Part shown: positions 21,501 to 33,056 of the stretch, piece by piece
Numbering within the stretch: the stretch's first letter is position 1
Layout of the letters: each line of letters starts with the position of its first letter
Assembly: GCA_036898135.1 (NCBI GenBank)
Contig: CM072522.1
Span: 61,378,172 to 61,442,171 of the forward strand
Length of the DNA: 64,000 bases
Reading direction: 5' to 3'
Source: Oncomelania hupensis
Lineage: Eukaryota > Mollusca > Gastropoda > Littorinimorpha > Pomatiopsidae
Translations under genes and position numbers: made by a program
Notes under the pieces: model-generated
What the model was told of the DNA's origin: nothing
The model's database searches: none
Seen by the model: only the letters and a program-made list of their open reading frames with translations

Positions 21501-24500
21501 CTAGGAGTTTTGGCTGTAATCAGATTTAGGAGTTTGGCTGTAATCAGGTCTAGGAGTTTGGCTCTAAACAGATCTAGGAGTTTGGCTCTAAACAGATCTA
21601 GGAGTTTGGCTCTAACAGATCTAGGAGTTTGGCTCTAAACAGATCTAGGAGTTTGGCTCTAAACAGATCTAGGAGTTTGGCTCTAAACAGATCTAGGAGT
21701 TTGGCTGTAATCAGATCTAGGAGTTTGGCTCTAAAAAGATCTAGGAGTTTGGCTGTAATCAGATCTAGGAGTTTGGCTGTAATCAGGTCTAGGAGTTTGG
21801 CTGTAATCAGATCTAGGGGTTTGGCTCTAAACAGATCTAGGAGTTTGGCTATAAACAGATCTAGGAGTTTGGCTCTAAACAGATCTAGGAGTTTGGCTCT
21901 AAACAGATCTAGGAGTTTGGCTCTAAACAGATCTAGGAGTTTGGCTCTAAACAGATCTAGGAGTTTGGCTGTAATCAGATCTAGGAGTTTGGCTGTAATC
22001 AGATTTAGGAGTTTGGCTGTAATCAGGTCTAGGAGTTTGGCTCTAAACAGATCTAGGAGTTTGGCTCTAAACAGATCTAGGAGTTTGGCTCTAAACAGAT
22101 CTAGGAGTTTGGCTCTAAATAGATCTAGGAGCCTGGTTCTATACAGATCTAGGAGTTTGGCTCTAAACAGATCTAGGAGCCTGGTTCTAAATAGATCTAG
22201 GAGTTTGGCTGTAAACAGATCTAGGAGTTTGGCTCTAAACAGATCTAGGAGTTGGGCTCTAAACAGATCTAGGAGTTTGGCTGTAAACAGATCTAGGAGT
22301 TTGGATCTAAACAGATCTAGGAGTTTGGCTGTAATCAGATCTAGGAGTTTGGCTCTAAAAAGGTCTAGGAGTTTGGCTATAAACAGATCTAGGAGTTTGG
22401 CTCTAAACAGATCTAGGAGTTTGGCTCTAAACAGATCTAGGAGTTTGGCTCTAAACAGGTCTAGGAGTTTGGCTCTAAACAGATCTAGGGTTTGGCTCTA
22501 AACAGATCTAGGAGTTTGGCTCTAAACAGATCTAGGAGTTTGGCTGTAATCAGATCTAGGAGTTTGGCTCTAAACAGGTCTAGGAGTTTGGCTCTAAACA
22601 GATCTAGGAGTTTGGCTCTAAACAGATCTAGGAGTTTGGCTCTAAACAGATCTAGGAGTTGGCTCTAAACAGATCTAGGAGCCTGGTTCTAAACAGATCT
22701 AAGATCTTAGTTCCAAACAGATCTAGCGGCCTGGTTCTATACAGATCTAGGTGTTTGGCTATAAACAGGCCTAGAAGCCTGTTTCTTACCAGATCTAGGA
22801 GTCTGGTTCTTAACATATATCTAGGAACCTGGTTATAAAGGGATCTAGGAGCCTGGTTCTAAACAGATCTAGGAGCCCGGTTCTAAAGAGATCTAAACGC
22901 ACTGGTTTTAAACAGATCTAAGAGTCTGGTTCTAAACAGACCTAGGAGCCTGGTTCTAAACAGACCTAGGAGTCTGGTTCTAAACAGCTCTAGGAGTCTG
23001 GTTCTAAACAGACCTAGGAGCCTGGTTCTAAACAGCTCTAGGAGTCTGGTTCTAAACAGCTCTAGGCAGCATGCTTATAAACACATATGGGAACCTGGTT
23101 TTAAACAGATCTATGAGCCTGGTTATAAACAGACTTGGGAGACTAAATCTAAACAGATATATAAGCCCGGTTGTAAACAGATCCAGGAGCCCTGGTTCTA
23201 CACTGATCTAGGAGGCTGGTTCTAAACAGACCTAGGAGCCTGGTTGTTGTAAACGGGTCTAGGAGCCTGGTTCTAAACAGAACTGGGAGATTGGTTATAA
23301 ACAGATCTAAGCGCTTGGTTCTAAACAGATCTGGAGACTGGTTTCTAAACAGATCTAGGAGCCTGGTTCTAAATAGAAGTAGGAGCCTGGTTCTAAAATA
23401 GATGTAGGAGCCTGGTTCTAAACAGATATAGGAGCCTGGTTCTAAATAGAAGTAGGAGCCTGGTTCTAAACAGATCTAGGAGCCTGGTTCTAAATAGAAG
23501 TAGGAGCCTGGTTCTAAATAGATGTAGGAGCCTGGTTCTAAACAGATATAGGAGCCTGGTTCTAAATAGATGAAGGAGCCTGGTTCTTTTGAGATCTAGG
23601 AGCCTGGTTCTAAACAGATCTAGGAGCCTGGTTCTAAATAGATGTAGGAGCCTGGTTCTATTGAGATCTAGGAGCCTGGTTTTAAACAGATCTAGGAGCC
23701 TGGGTCTAAATAGATGTAGGAGCCTGGTTCTATTGAGATCTAGGAGCCTGGTTCTAAACAGATCTTGGAGCCTGGTTCTAAACAGACAGAGGAGCCTGGT
23801 TCATAAACAAACATAGGAGCCTGGTTCTAAACACCTCTAGGAGACTGGTTCTAAATAAACTAGGAGCCTGGTTTTAAACAGATCTATGAGCCTGGTTCTA
23901 AACAGGTCTAGAAGCCTGGTTCTAAATAGATCTAGGAGCCTGGTTCTAAACCGATCTAGGAGCCTGGTTCTAATAGATCTAGGAGCCTGGTTCTAAATAG
24001 ATCTAGGAGCCTGGTTCTAAACCGATCTAGGAGCCTGGTTCTAAACCGATCTAGGAGCCTGGTTCTAAATAGATCTAGGAGCCTGGTTCTAAATAGATCT
24101 AGGAGCCTGGTTCTAAATAGATCTTGGAGCCTGGTTCTAAACAGACAGAGGAGCCTGGTTCTAAACAAACATAGCAGCCTGGTTCTAAACACCTCTAGGA
24201 GCCTGGTTCTAAATAAATCTAGGAGCCTGGTTCTAAAGAGATCTAGGAGCCTGGTTCTAAACAGCTCTAGGAGACTGGTTATAAATAGATCTATGAGCAT
24301 CGTTCTAAATAGATCTAGGAGCCTGCTTTAAACCGGTCTAGGAGCCTGGTTCTAAATAGATCTAGGAGCCTGGTTCTAAATAGATCTAGGAGCCTGGTTC
24401 TAAACCGATCTAGGAGCCTGGTTCTAAATACATCTAGGAGCCTGGTTCTAAATAGATCTAGGAGCCTGGTTCTAAATAGATCTAGGAGCCTGGTTCTAAA

Positions 24501-25046
24501 TAGATCTAGGAGCCTGGTTCTAAATAGATCTAGGAGCCTGGTTCTAAACAGATCTAGGAGCCTGGTTCTAAATAGATCTATAAGCCTGGTTCTAAACAGA
24601 TCTAGGAGCCTGGTTCTAAATAGATCTAGCAGCCTGGTTCTAAATAGATCTAGCAGCCTGGATCTAAACAGATCTAGGAGCCTGGTTCTAAACAGATCTA
24701 GGAGCCTGGTTCTAAACAGATCTAGGAGCCTGGTTCTAAACAGATCTAGGAGCCTGGTTCTAAATAGATCTATGAGCCTGGTTCTAAACCGATCTAGGAG
24801 CCTGGTTCTAAACAGATCTAGGAGCCTGGTTCTAAACAGATCTAGGAGCCTGGTTCTAAACAGATCTAGGAGCCTGGTTCTAAACAGATCTAGGAGCCTG
24901 GTTCTAAATAGATCTAGCAGCCTGGTTCTAAATAGATCTAGCAGCCTGGTTCTAAATAGATCTAGCAGCCTGGTTCTAAATAGATCTAGCAGCCTGGTTC
25001 TAAATAGATCTAGCAGCCTGGTTCTAAATAGATCTAGGAGCCTAAT
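21501..25046. repeat. 24-bp satellite, about 145 units, two sequence subfamilies
   Basis: Tandem 24-mer with a BglII-type AGATCT core. Units from 21501 to about 22670 read CTAGGAGTTTGGCTCTAAAC. From about 22680 to 25046 they read CTAGGAGCCTGGTTCTAAAC, with a diverged zone at 22700-23900 and a more homogeneous zone at 23930-25046. The 24-bp period keeps RSRSLALN-like and LLDLFRTR-like frames open on both strands. These are not genes. The array lies in the intron region downstream of the last confident RGS exons. Confidence 0.97.
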
Positions 25047-25114
25047 CACTAGACTGGGGGTGGGCCGAACGTTTCAATCTTTGGTGTTTCATTGCCTTTC
25101 CAGCACTGTCACCC

Positions 25115-25240
25115 ATCCAAGTATTGAAACCCTTCCTTTGACGTTGCTTCTCATGATACACTGCTATCGTGTGCCCAATCCAAGTACTGAAACCCTTCCT
25201 TTGACGTTGCTTCTCATGATACACTGCTATCGTGTGCCCA
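25115..25240. repeat. 63-bp direct duplication
   Basis: Two adjacent nearly identical 63-bp copies (ATCCAAGTATTGAAACCCTT ... GCTATCGTGTGCCCA) at 25115-25177 and 25178-25240. The surrounding 25047-25500 is otherwise unremarkable and includes CT/CA-rich stretches. Confidence 0.9.
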
Positions 25241-25499
25241 ATCCACTGTAAACGTTCAGCGCCAACCCAATTTTGACTGCAACCAATAGCATTATGGAAG
25301 GGAGAAAAGTAAACACACAAATTCTTTATACCGAATAAAAAAAAAAAGGTTGGAAAAAAAGTTCAAAAATCTTTTTTTTAACAATGTCAAAAGTCTCTCT
25401 CTTTCTCTTTTTTTTTCTCTCTCTCTGTGTCTCTCGCACACGCACACACACACTTTTCCAACCTCCAGCCCTCCCCACCTCCCCACCCCCATACACACA

Positions 25500-25607
25500 C
25501 TATCCTATCCTATCCTGTCCCATAACCCGAAGGTCGTAGGGGCACCACAGATGATCGCTTAACCAGCATACTCCATCTTTCTCTGACCTCAGCAGCCCTC
25601 ACAGCTC
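25500..25607 (-). mobile_element. LINE 3'-UTR fragment with (TATCC)n tail
   Basis: TATCCTATCCTATCCTGTCC followed by ATAACCCGAAGGTCGT and the GGCACCACAGATGATCG block matches, inverted, the 3' end of the LINE fragments at 31440-31552 and 60400-60497. It is only the extreme 3' end, inserted on the minus strand. Confidence 0.75.
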
Positions 25608-25690
25608 TAGGAGCCTGGTTGTTCTAAACAGGTCTAGGAGCCTGGTTCTAAACAGAACTTGGAGACTGGTTATAAACAGATCTACACACA
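25608..25690. repeat. detached 24-bp satellite units
   Basis: Three to four units of the AGCCTGGTTCTAAACAGATC satellite lie beyond the LINE tail, so the main array once extended here and was separated by the ~560 bp of inserted or rearranged sequence between. Confidence 0.9.
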
Positions 25691-25704
25691 CATAAACAAC
25701 AAAC

Positions 25705-25828
25705 CTTGGCCTTCAACGCCGGGTCCTTGACTTGAGGCAAAAGCGGTGGTTTCCTGTTTTTGCTCTTTGGAAGCAGACGGGGAGGCGCTTTGCACCAATT
25801 TCCACACCGGCCCCTTTCCTGCTTCTTT
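25705..25828 (-). CDS. candidate alternative 3' exon of the RGS22-like gene
   Basis: The segment lies between an acceptor (AATAATTTTCAG) and a donor (CAAG|GTTTGT). In phase 0, as required after a GC-AG donor at 32007, it reads GPVWKLVQSASPSASKEQKQ and a further Ser/Gly-rich stretch, and exits in phase 1, which fits the acceptor at 20087. A second open frame (ending KPPLLPQVKDPALKAK) exits in phase 0. No conserved domain is visible, so this is a splice-and-phase inference. If the stop at 31995-31997 is the real C-terminus, this exon is alternative or spurious. Confidence 0.4.
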
Positions 25829-25856
25829 CTGAAAATTATTCCCAAATAAATACATT

Positions 25857-25857
<1 letters not shown>

Positions 25858-25896
<39 letters not shown>

Positions 25897-25897
25897 C
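25858..25897. repeat. (AAC)n microsatellite
   Basis: About 12 AAC triplets in an intron. 25900-26175 has no gene, only a GGGGGAGGGGTG-rich stretch at 26017-26100. Confidence 0.9.
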
Positions 25898-26177
25898 GGC
25901 AAGCCATTGAAACACCAAGTCAACTCCAGTAAAAGAAAACCAAAACAGTGTGCATTGCTCACAATGCAGAATTCATACAACATATTGCAACCCAGCAACT
26001 TCAACAAGTTGTTTTTTTGGATCGAGGGGAGGGAGGGAGGGAAGAGTAGAGGGGGATAGAGGGGGAGGGGTGTATAGAGGGGGTAGAGGGGGGAGTAGAT
26101 AAGGGAGGCAAAATAAAAAAAATAAGAATAAAAATAGTACTTAAAATCACAAAATAAACAACTATAAAAACTACATG

Positions 26178-27665
26178 GCCACAGACAGTACGCTTTGTGT
26201 CCACAATAGTTATACAGTACGCTTTGTGTCCACAATAGTTATACAGTACGCTTTGTGTCCACAATAGTTATACAGTACGCTTTGTGTCCACAATAGTTAT
26301 ACAGTACGCTTTGTGTCCACAATAGTTATACAGTACGCTTTGTGTCCACAATAGTTATACTGTACGTTTTGTGTTCACAGTAGTTATACAATACGCTTTA
26401 TATCCACAATAGTTATACAATACGCTTTGTGTCCACAATAGTTATACAGTACGCTTTGTGTTCACAGTAGTTATACAATACGCTTTATATCCACAATAGT
26501 TATACAATACGCTTTGTGTCCACAATAGTTATACAGTACGCTTTGTGTTCACAATAGTTATACAGTACGCTTCGTGTCCACAATAGGTAGACAGTACGCT
26601 TTGTGTCCACAATAATTTTATACAATTCGCTTAGCGTCCACAATAGTTATACAATGCGCTTTGTGTCCACAATAGTTATACAATGCGTTTTGTGTCCACA
26701 ATAGTTATACAGTACGCTTTGTGTCCACAATTGTTAGACAGTACGCTTTGTGTCCACAATAGTTATACAGTACGCATTGTGTCCACATTAGTTATACAAT
26801 GCGCTTTGTGTCCACAAAAGTTATGCAGTATGCTTTGTGTTTACAATAGTTATACAATATGCTTTGTGTCCACAAAAGTTATACAATGCGCTTTGTGTCC
26901 ACAATAGTTTACAATGTGCTTTGTGTCCACAATAATTATACAGTACGCTTTGTGTCCACAATAGCTATACAGTATGCTTTATGTCCACAATAGTTATACA
27001 ATGCGCTTTGTGTCCACAATAGTTATACAATGCGCTTTTTGTCCACAATAGTTATACAATGTGCTTTGTGTCCACAATAGCTATACAGTACGCTTTGTGT
27101 CCACAATAGTTATACAATGCGCTTTGTGTCCACAATAGTTATACAATGCGCTTTTTGTCCACAATAGTTATACAATGTGCTTTGTGTCCACAAAAGTTAT
27201 ACAGTATGCTTTGTGTTTACAATAGTTATACAATACGCTTTGTGTCGACAATAGTTATACAATGCGCTTTGTGTCCACAATAGTTATACAGTACGCTTTG
27301 TGTTCACAATAGCTAGAAAGTACGCTTTGTGTCCACAATAGTTAGTACGCTTCGTGTCCACAATAGTTAGTACGCTTCGTGTTCACAATTGTTAGTACGC
27401 TTCGTGTCCACAATAGTTAGTACGCTTTGTGTCCACAATAGGTAGACAGTACGCTTTGTGTCCACAATAGGTAGACAGTACGCTTTGTGTCCAAAATAGT
27501 TAGTACGCTTTGTGTCCACAATAGTTAGTACGCTTTGTGTCCATAATAGTTAGTATGCTTTGTGTCCACAGCAGTTAGACAGTACGCTTTGTGTCTACGG
27601 CAGTTAGACAGTATGCTTTGTGTCCACAATAGTTAGTGTGCTTTGTGTAAACGACAGTTAAAGAG
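26178..27665. repeat. 29-bp minisatellite, about 50 copies
   Basis: The unit is TACAGTACGCTTTGTGTCCA + CAATAGTTA, well conserved over about 1.5 kb. Point variants (CAGTACG/CAATGCG/CAATACG) recur as multi-unit patterns, indicating higher-order duplication (for example 26360-26450 and 26450-26530). Units are shortened toward the right end (27340-27560). Confidence 0.97.
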
Positions 27666-27768
27666 TACGTATCTGTCCACAACAGTAAACAATGTTTTCA
27701 ACTATCATTATTGGGACATCTTCACACGCACACTTCAACCTTTTACGACTATTTCACCACGAATACAT

Positions 27769-28085
27769 ACACCCACATAGTACAAATGCATAAACCCACA
27801 AAGTACAAATGTATACACCCACATAATACAAATACATACACCCACTTAATACACATACACTCACATAATTATTAACAAATGCATACACCCACATAGTACA
27901 AATACATACAACCACATAGTACAAATATATACACCCACAAAATACAAATACATACACCCACATAATACAACTACATACACCCACATAATACAACTACACA
28001 CACCCACATAAAACAAATAAATATACCCACATCATACAAATACATACACCAACATAATACAAATACATACACCAACATAATAGAA
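27769..28085. repeat. ~23-bp minisatellite
   Basis: About 14 degenerate copies of ACCCACATAATACAAATACA + TAC. It follows the 29-bp array after about 100 bp of unique sequence. Confidence 0.9.
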
Positions 28086-28146
28086 CTAAAAAGTGTGGCA
28101 GTAGAGCAACTGGTGTTTTAAATGTCACCCATAGATCCCAACCTTT

Positions 28147-29017
28147 GGAAAGGTTTAGGACAGAGAGATGTGGCCGTGGTACGTCAAAGGTTTAGGACAG
28201 AGAGCTGTGGCCATGGTACGTCAAAGGTTTAGGACAGAGCGCTGTGGCCTTGGTACGTCAAAGGTTTAGGACAGAGAGCTGTGGCCGTGGTAGGTCAAAG
28301 GTTTAGGACAGAGAGCTGTGGCCGTGGTACGTCAAAGGTTTAGGACAGAGCGTTGTGGCCCGTGGTACGTCAAATGTTTAGGACAGAGAGCTGTGGCCGT
28401 GGTACGTCAAAGGTTTAGGACAGAGCGCTGTGGCCTTGGTACGTCAAAGGTTTAGGACAGAGAGCTGTGGCCGTGGTACGTCAAAGGTTTAGGACAGAGA
28501 GCTGTGGCCGTGGTACGTCAAAGGTTTAGGACAGAGCGTTGTGGCCCGTGGTACGTCAAATGTTTAGGACAGAGAGCTGTGGCCGTTGTACGTCAAAGGT
28601 TTAGGACAGAGCGCTGTGGCCGTGGTACGTCAAAGGTTTAGGACAGAGTGATGTGGCCTTGGTACGTCAAAGGTTTAGGACAGAGAGCTGTGGCCGTGGT
28701 ACGTCAAAGGTTTAGGACAGAGCGTTGTGGCCCGTGGTACGTCAAAGGTTTAGGACAGAGCCTTGTGGCCATAGTACGTCAAAGGTTTAGGGCAGAGCGT
28801 TGTGGTACGTCAAAGGTTTAGGACAGAACGTTGTGGTGCGTCAAAGGTTTAGGACAGAGCGTTGTGGTACGTCAACGGTTTAGGACAGAGCGTTGTGGTA
28901 CGTCAAAGGTTTAGGCCAGAGCGTTGTGGCCGTGGTACGTCAAATGTTTAGGACAGAGCGATGTGGCCTTGGTACGTCAAAGGTTTAGGACAGAGCGCTG
29001 TGGCCTGGTACGTCAAA
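28147..29017. repeat. 37-bp minisatellite
   Basis: About 24 copies of AAAGGTTTAGGACAGAGAGC + TGTGGCCGTGGTACGTC. Several units lack GGCCG (28795-28905). The last unit runs directly into a SINE at about 29018, sharing a GTGGCC word with SINE heads. Confidence 0.97.
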
Positions 29018-29330
29018 GGCCACACTAACGTTCCTTGTCCACAGGCTAGAAACCAATGGCGCCTGACAGGTGTGGGATCGATCCTGCATATGGGCGTTAT
29101 GTTCTCCGAATATTATTTTTCTTTCGACTCGGGCCACGCCTAGAGGGATTTTTCTGCTTTTCTCCGCGTTACCGTTTCGCTCCTTCAGCCAAATTTTAAA
29201 AGCATAACTAATAGTAGGTAGGTTGGACTTGGGCGCGCCACAGGCTGCGTCTACGCCTTCCCCAGAGAGACGGCCCAGAATCTCCTGATAAAAAGGGACC
29301 ATAAAATGTCAAGAAAGTCAAAATTAACAA
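29018..29330 (+). mobile_element. tRNA-derived SINE, family 1, 5' end replaced
   Basis: The box-B-like GTGGGATCGATCC (29071-29083) follows AGAAACCAATGGCGCCTGAC. The body matches the inverted copy at 51236-51556, including CTCCGAATATTATTTTTCTT, GGGCGCGCC and the CCCAGAGAGACGGCCCAG block. The A-box part is missing here, where the 37-bp minisatellite abuts. Confidence 0.7.
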
Positions 29331-29749
29331 AACAAAATAAAAACCCAAAAAACAACTGTAGTGTAAAGATGAAGTACAGCAACACGCCACCATTTTGGAA
29401 AAAAAAGTCTCAATTGTATTTGTTAGCTACTCTGTTTCTACTCTGGGAGCGTCTTCAGTGGTCCCCATGGGGCTGGTCAGACACAGAAAGCTTGATTCAA
29501 GTGCCACCACAAGACTATCTTGATCGCCTCTGGAACGGTGGAGGCAGTTTGCCTGAAAAAGTTTTGTCTTGTGTGCCGCTACAAGGCAGAGTGTGAAAAG
29601 CAGTCCACTACGGAACTGGAAGGGGATTTGGTTGGGAGGAATTGTCGTGTTGAGGCTTGATTCACGTGTGGATCCAGAGGCCAAGATTCCGTAGATCAAG
29701 TTTATTTCAAGGGAGGTAAACCCAAGCGGTGCTGAAGACTCAGCACTAA
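29331..29749. other. no gene seen
   Basis: There are short open frames on both strands but no motif, splice pattern or repeat match that I recognise. Confidence 0.4.
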
Positions 29750-30290
29750 TACAAATGTATCGAGAATTTCGTTTAACTGAGAAACAAGAGCAATGTCCGC
29801 ATGCTCCTTATGGAACTCGCAATATTTAACATGAAAAGGAGTGCCCAGAAAACTGAAAGTGAAACGGTAGCATTACAATACAAAGTAATAGCTACATCGA
29901 TCTCTCCACGCTCTAGAACACTGAAATGACCTTGATCTCCGGCTCCAAATACAATCACGTACTATCAAATAAACTACAACAAAAAGTTGTATTAAGCCCA
30001 AAACTACTGACCTTGGGATGACCTTGGCCAACAGTGACCTTGATCTTGGGATGACCTTGAACTTCACGTGACCTCCCAATGTTGTTGCATACTATGGGGT
30101 TAAATACAGGACCTTTCCATTAACAAGACCTACTGTATTTTTGGTATGTTTTGGCAAGGCCTAAAATGATCGTAACCTTCAGGATCGACGTTTAAAACGG
30201 AACATATATGAAATATAAAGCTATCATCTCTAAATACAACAAGTTTGGACTTTAGATCTCTCATAGTTTATGGTCACAGTTACACACTAA
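29750..30290. repeat. TGACCTTG-rich dispersed repeat, left part
   Basis: Contains several TGACCTTGG/TGACCTTGA words (about 30006-30065) and shares TACAACAAGTTTGGACTTTA and neighbouring blocks with 52075-53690. It is interrupted at about 30290 by a LINE and resumes at 31553. Confidence 0.75.
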
Positions 30291-31552
30291 CCGACTTTAT
30301 ACAGCTCCAGTCACCTTGCTGAACAGATCATAGCTGAAGGACAAGCAGGATTCAGGGCAGGGCGAAGAACCACTGAGCATATATTCAACCTCAGAATAAT
30401 CTCCGAGAAATACCTACAGCATCAACAACATCTATATCATGTGTTTATAGACTTTCAAGAAAGCGATTGACCGAGTCTAGCATGCAGCTCTGTGGGCAAC
30501 CATGAGTGTACAACATCAGCCCTAACATTATTGAAGTCATCAAAAGCCTGTATGACAAGGTAACCAGAGCAGTCCTCCACAAAAGCGACATCGGGAACTT
30601 GTTCAGAACAACAATTGGCGTCAAGGATGCCTACTCTCTCCAACACTTCAACATCTTCCTGGAGAGCATCATGTCAGATGCCCTGGCAGATCACCCATTC
30701 AGCATAGGGGGTAGAGCGATCTCCAATCTTTGTTTCGCGGATGATATTTATAGATTGGCTGGAGAGGAACAAGAACTTGAACAGCTGGTACAGAGGCTTG
30801 ACACCACTCCAGAGCCTTTGGAATGGAAATAAGAGTGTGAAGAGAAGACCAAAATGATGACCAACAACACCAATGGCATCAACAGGGACATCAAAGTCCA
30901 AGGCCAATCTCTCAACACAGTGCATAGCTTCAAAACGCTATGAGCCATTGTATCAGACAATGGGTCCCGACAGGAAGTCCTCTCCAGAATCGCACAAACA
31001 ACTGCTGCCCTGACAAGGTTGAAAGCCATTTGGAAAGACAGGACCAGCCGTCTACATTCCAAGGTAAGGCTGCTGTGCTCCCTTGTCATCTCCATCTTCT
31101 TATACGCTTGTGAAACATTGATCCTCAAAGCAGATCTCCAACGAAGAATACAAAAATGGAGATGAGGTGCTACAGAAGACTTTTGGGCATTTCCTATACC
31201 CAGCTCGTCACCAACGACGAAGTCCGACAGACCATCACACAAGCCATTGGAGAACACGATGACATGCCCACAGTGGTGAAGAAACGGAAACTCCGATGGT
31301 ATGGCCACGTCACCAGATCATCAGGCCTTGCAAAGACCATCCTGCAAGGCAAGGTGCAAGGAGGCAGAAGAAGAGGGAGACAGACAAAGAGGTGGGAAGA
31401 CAACTTTGGAGAATGGACTGGCTTGACACTGAGCTAAGCCATGAGGGTTGCTGAGGACAGAGAAAGATGAAGTACACTGGTAAAACGATCATCTGTGGTG
31501 CCCCAACTATTTTCAAGTTACGGGATAGGATAGGATAGGATAGCGACTTTGT
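30291..31552 (+). mobile_element. 5'-truncated, decayed LINE with (GGATA)n tail
   Basis: RT remnants run in shifting frames: EGQAGFRAGRRTTEHIFNLR, YHVFIDF, SNLCFADDIYRLAGEEQELE (catalytic FADD), and a clean C-terminal segment at 31156-31437 with MEMRCYRRLLGISYTQ and RWYGHVTRSSGLAKTILQGK. The 3' UTR carries the GATCATCTGTGGTGCCCCA block and ends GGGATAGGATAGGATAGGAT. Frameshifts and stops after FIDF and in the middle make it a pseudogene. Two further fragments (36617-36990, 60108-60497) belong to the same family. Confidence 0.85.
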
Positions 31553-31870
31553 AGTGAGGATGGCCAAATTTGAATAGTATGTGTGTCTCATTGATATCAG
31601 TTTCATTCATCAAAGAATCATACGTTCAATATTATTAACTTAAAAAGAAAAGTGAAATGTAAAAATTGTCGTGTTTTTAAAACTTATATTTGTTGACTAT
31701 CTGACCTTTGACCTTGAAGTGAAGTCATTCATTTACTTATCATGTATGAGTTTTCATGGGTATACACCATCTTCGCAAATTTGGTTGTTATAGCTGAAAT
31801 ACGTTCTGCCATATTGATCCAGCGGACAGCGAACGGAGGACAGACGAAAGTAGGGACAAACATTTTTTAG
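31553..31870. repeat. TGACCTTG-rich dispersed repeat, right part
   Basis: Continues the repeat interrupted by the LINE: CTGACCTTTGACCTTGAAGT, then ATACACCATCTTCGCAAATT and a GGACAGCGAACGGAGGACAG end, parallel to 53280-53680. The left and right parts together equal the 52-53.7 kb copy minus its own insertion. Confidence 0.75.
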
Positions 31871-31936
31871 TGTGTGTGGTAAATGCCAGTTTTTTTTAGG
31901 GGGACTATTTAGGACCCATCTCGCACAGGTTTGCAC

Positions 31937-31938
31937 AG

Positions 31939-31987
<49 letters not shown>
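31937..31987. repeat. (AAC)n microsatellite
   Basis: About 17 AAC triplets lying only 8-10 bp 3' (in gene orientation) of the candidate RGS stop codon. Confidence 0.95.
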
Positions 31988-31994
31988 AAGGTGT

Positions 31995-32141
31995 TTATTT
32001 TCTTGCCTGCTGTTCCTGGCCTTCGACGGGTTTGGTCTCCTTGACAGCCTTCCGCTGTCTCCTTCGTTCTTTCAGTTTCTCCCTGGCCAATCTCTCTCTT
32101 TCCTTTCGTTGTTCTTCCAATAGCTGGCGCTCTGCTTCTTC
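31995..32141 (-). CDS. RGS22-like gene, coiled-coil exon with in-frame stop
   Basis: The acceptor GGCTTGTCAG ends at 32142. Entered in phase 0 from 35020, the frame gives 48 residues of Glu/Arg/Lys-rich coiled coil (EEAERQLLEEQRKERERLAR, then KERRRQRKAVKETKPVEG) and a TAA at 31997-31995. It continues the charged helix started at the end of the preceding exon, strong support for the join. AATAAA overlaps the stop. A GC-type donor (CAG|GCAAGA, exon end 32007) also exists and would bypass the stop in phase 0 into the exon at 25828. The exon is hemmed in by an AAC array downstream and a ~950-bp AAG tract upstream. Confidence 0.75.
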   Translation of the reverse strand, partial: EEAERQLLEEQRKERERLAREKLKERRRQRKAVKETKPVEGQEQQARK

Positions 32142-32209
32142 CTGACAAGCCACCATTGGTCACAATGAGGAGAGGGAAGGACGCAGGAAGAGAAGGTGGA
32201 CAAGAAGAA

Positions 32210-32579
32210 GAAGAAGCAGGAGGAGGAGGAGGAGGAGGAGTAGGAGGAAGAAGAAGAAGATGAGAAAGGAGAACAAGGAGAAGGAGAAGAAGATGAGGAA
32301 GAAGGAGAAGGAAAAGAAGAGGAAGAAGGAGGAGAAGAAGAAGAAGAAGAAGGAAAAGAAGAAGAAGAAGAAGAAGAAGAAGAAGAAGAAGAAGAAGAAG
32401 AAGAAGAAGAAGAAGAAGAAGAAGGAGGAGGAGGAGGAGGAGGAGGAGAAGTAGGAGGAAGAAGAAGAAGATGAGAAAGGAGAAGAAGAAGAGGAAGAAG
32501 GAGAAGAAGAAGAGGAAGAAGGAGAAGAAGAAGAGGAAGAAGGAGAAGAAGAAGAGGAAGAATAAGAAGAAAAAGAAGG

Positions 32580-32612
<33 letters not shown>

Positions 32613-33025
32613 AGAAGAAGAAGAAGAAGAAGAAGAAGAAGAAGAAGAAGAAGAAGAAGAAGAAGAAGAAGAAGAAGAAGAAGGAGGAGGAGGAGGAGGA
32701 GGTGAAGAAGAAGAAGAAGAAGAAGAAGAAGAAGAAGAAAGAAGAAGAAGAAGAAGAAGAAGAAGAAGAAGAAGAAGAAGAAGAAGAAAAAGAAGAAGAA
32801 GTGGAAGAAGAAAGAAGAAGAAGAAGAAGAAGAAGAAGAAGAAGAAGAAGAAGAAGAAGAAGAAGAAGAAGAAGAAGAAGAAGGAGGAGGAGGAGGAAAG
32901 AAGAAGAAGAAGAAGAAGAAGAAGAAGAAGAAGAAGAAGAAGAAGAAGAAGAAGAAGAAGAAGAAGATAAAGAAGAAGAAGAAGAAGAAGAAGAAGAAGA
33001 AGAAGAAGAAGAAGAAGAAGAAGAA

Positions 33026-33056
<31 letters not shown>

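Noticed and set aside
21501..25046. Long open frames of RSRSLALN- or LLDLFRTR-type repeats
   Set aside because: They follow from a 24-bp tandem repeat (multiple of three). Both strands are open and there is no start context, splice pattern or domain.
26178..29017. 29-bp and 37-bp repeats resembling a CRISPR array
   Set aside because: Units are contiguous with no unique spacers, have drifting variants and no cas genes, in a eukaryotic setting. They are minisatellites.
28985..29302. 105-codon minus frame
   Set aside because: Runs through a minisatellite and a SINE; no conserved features.
30748..31308. 186-codon minus frame
   Set aside because: Antisense shadow of the LINE RT region.
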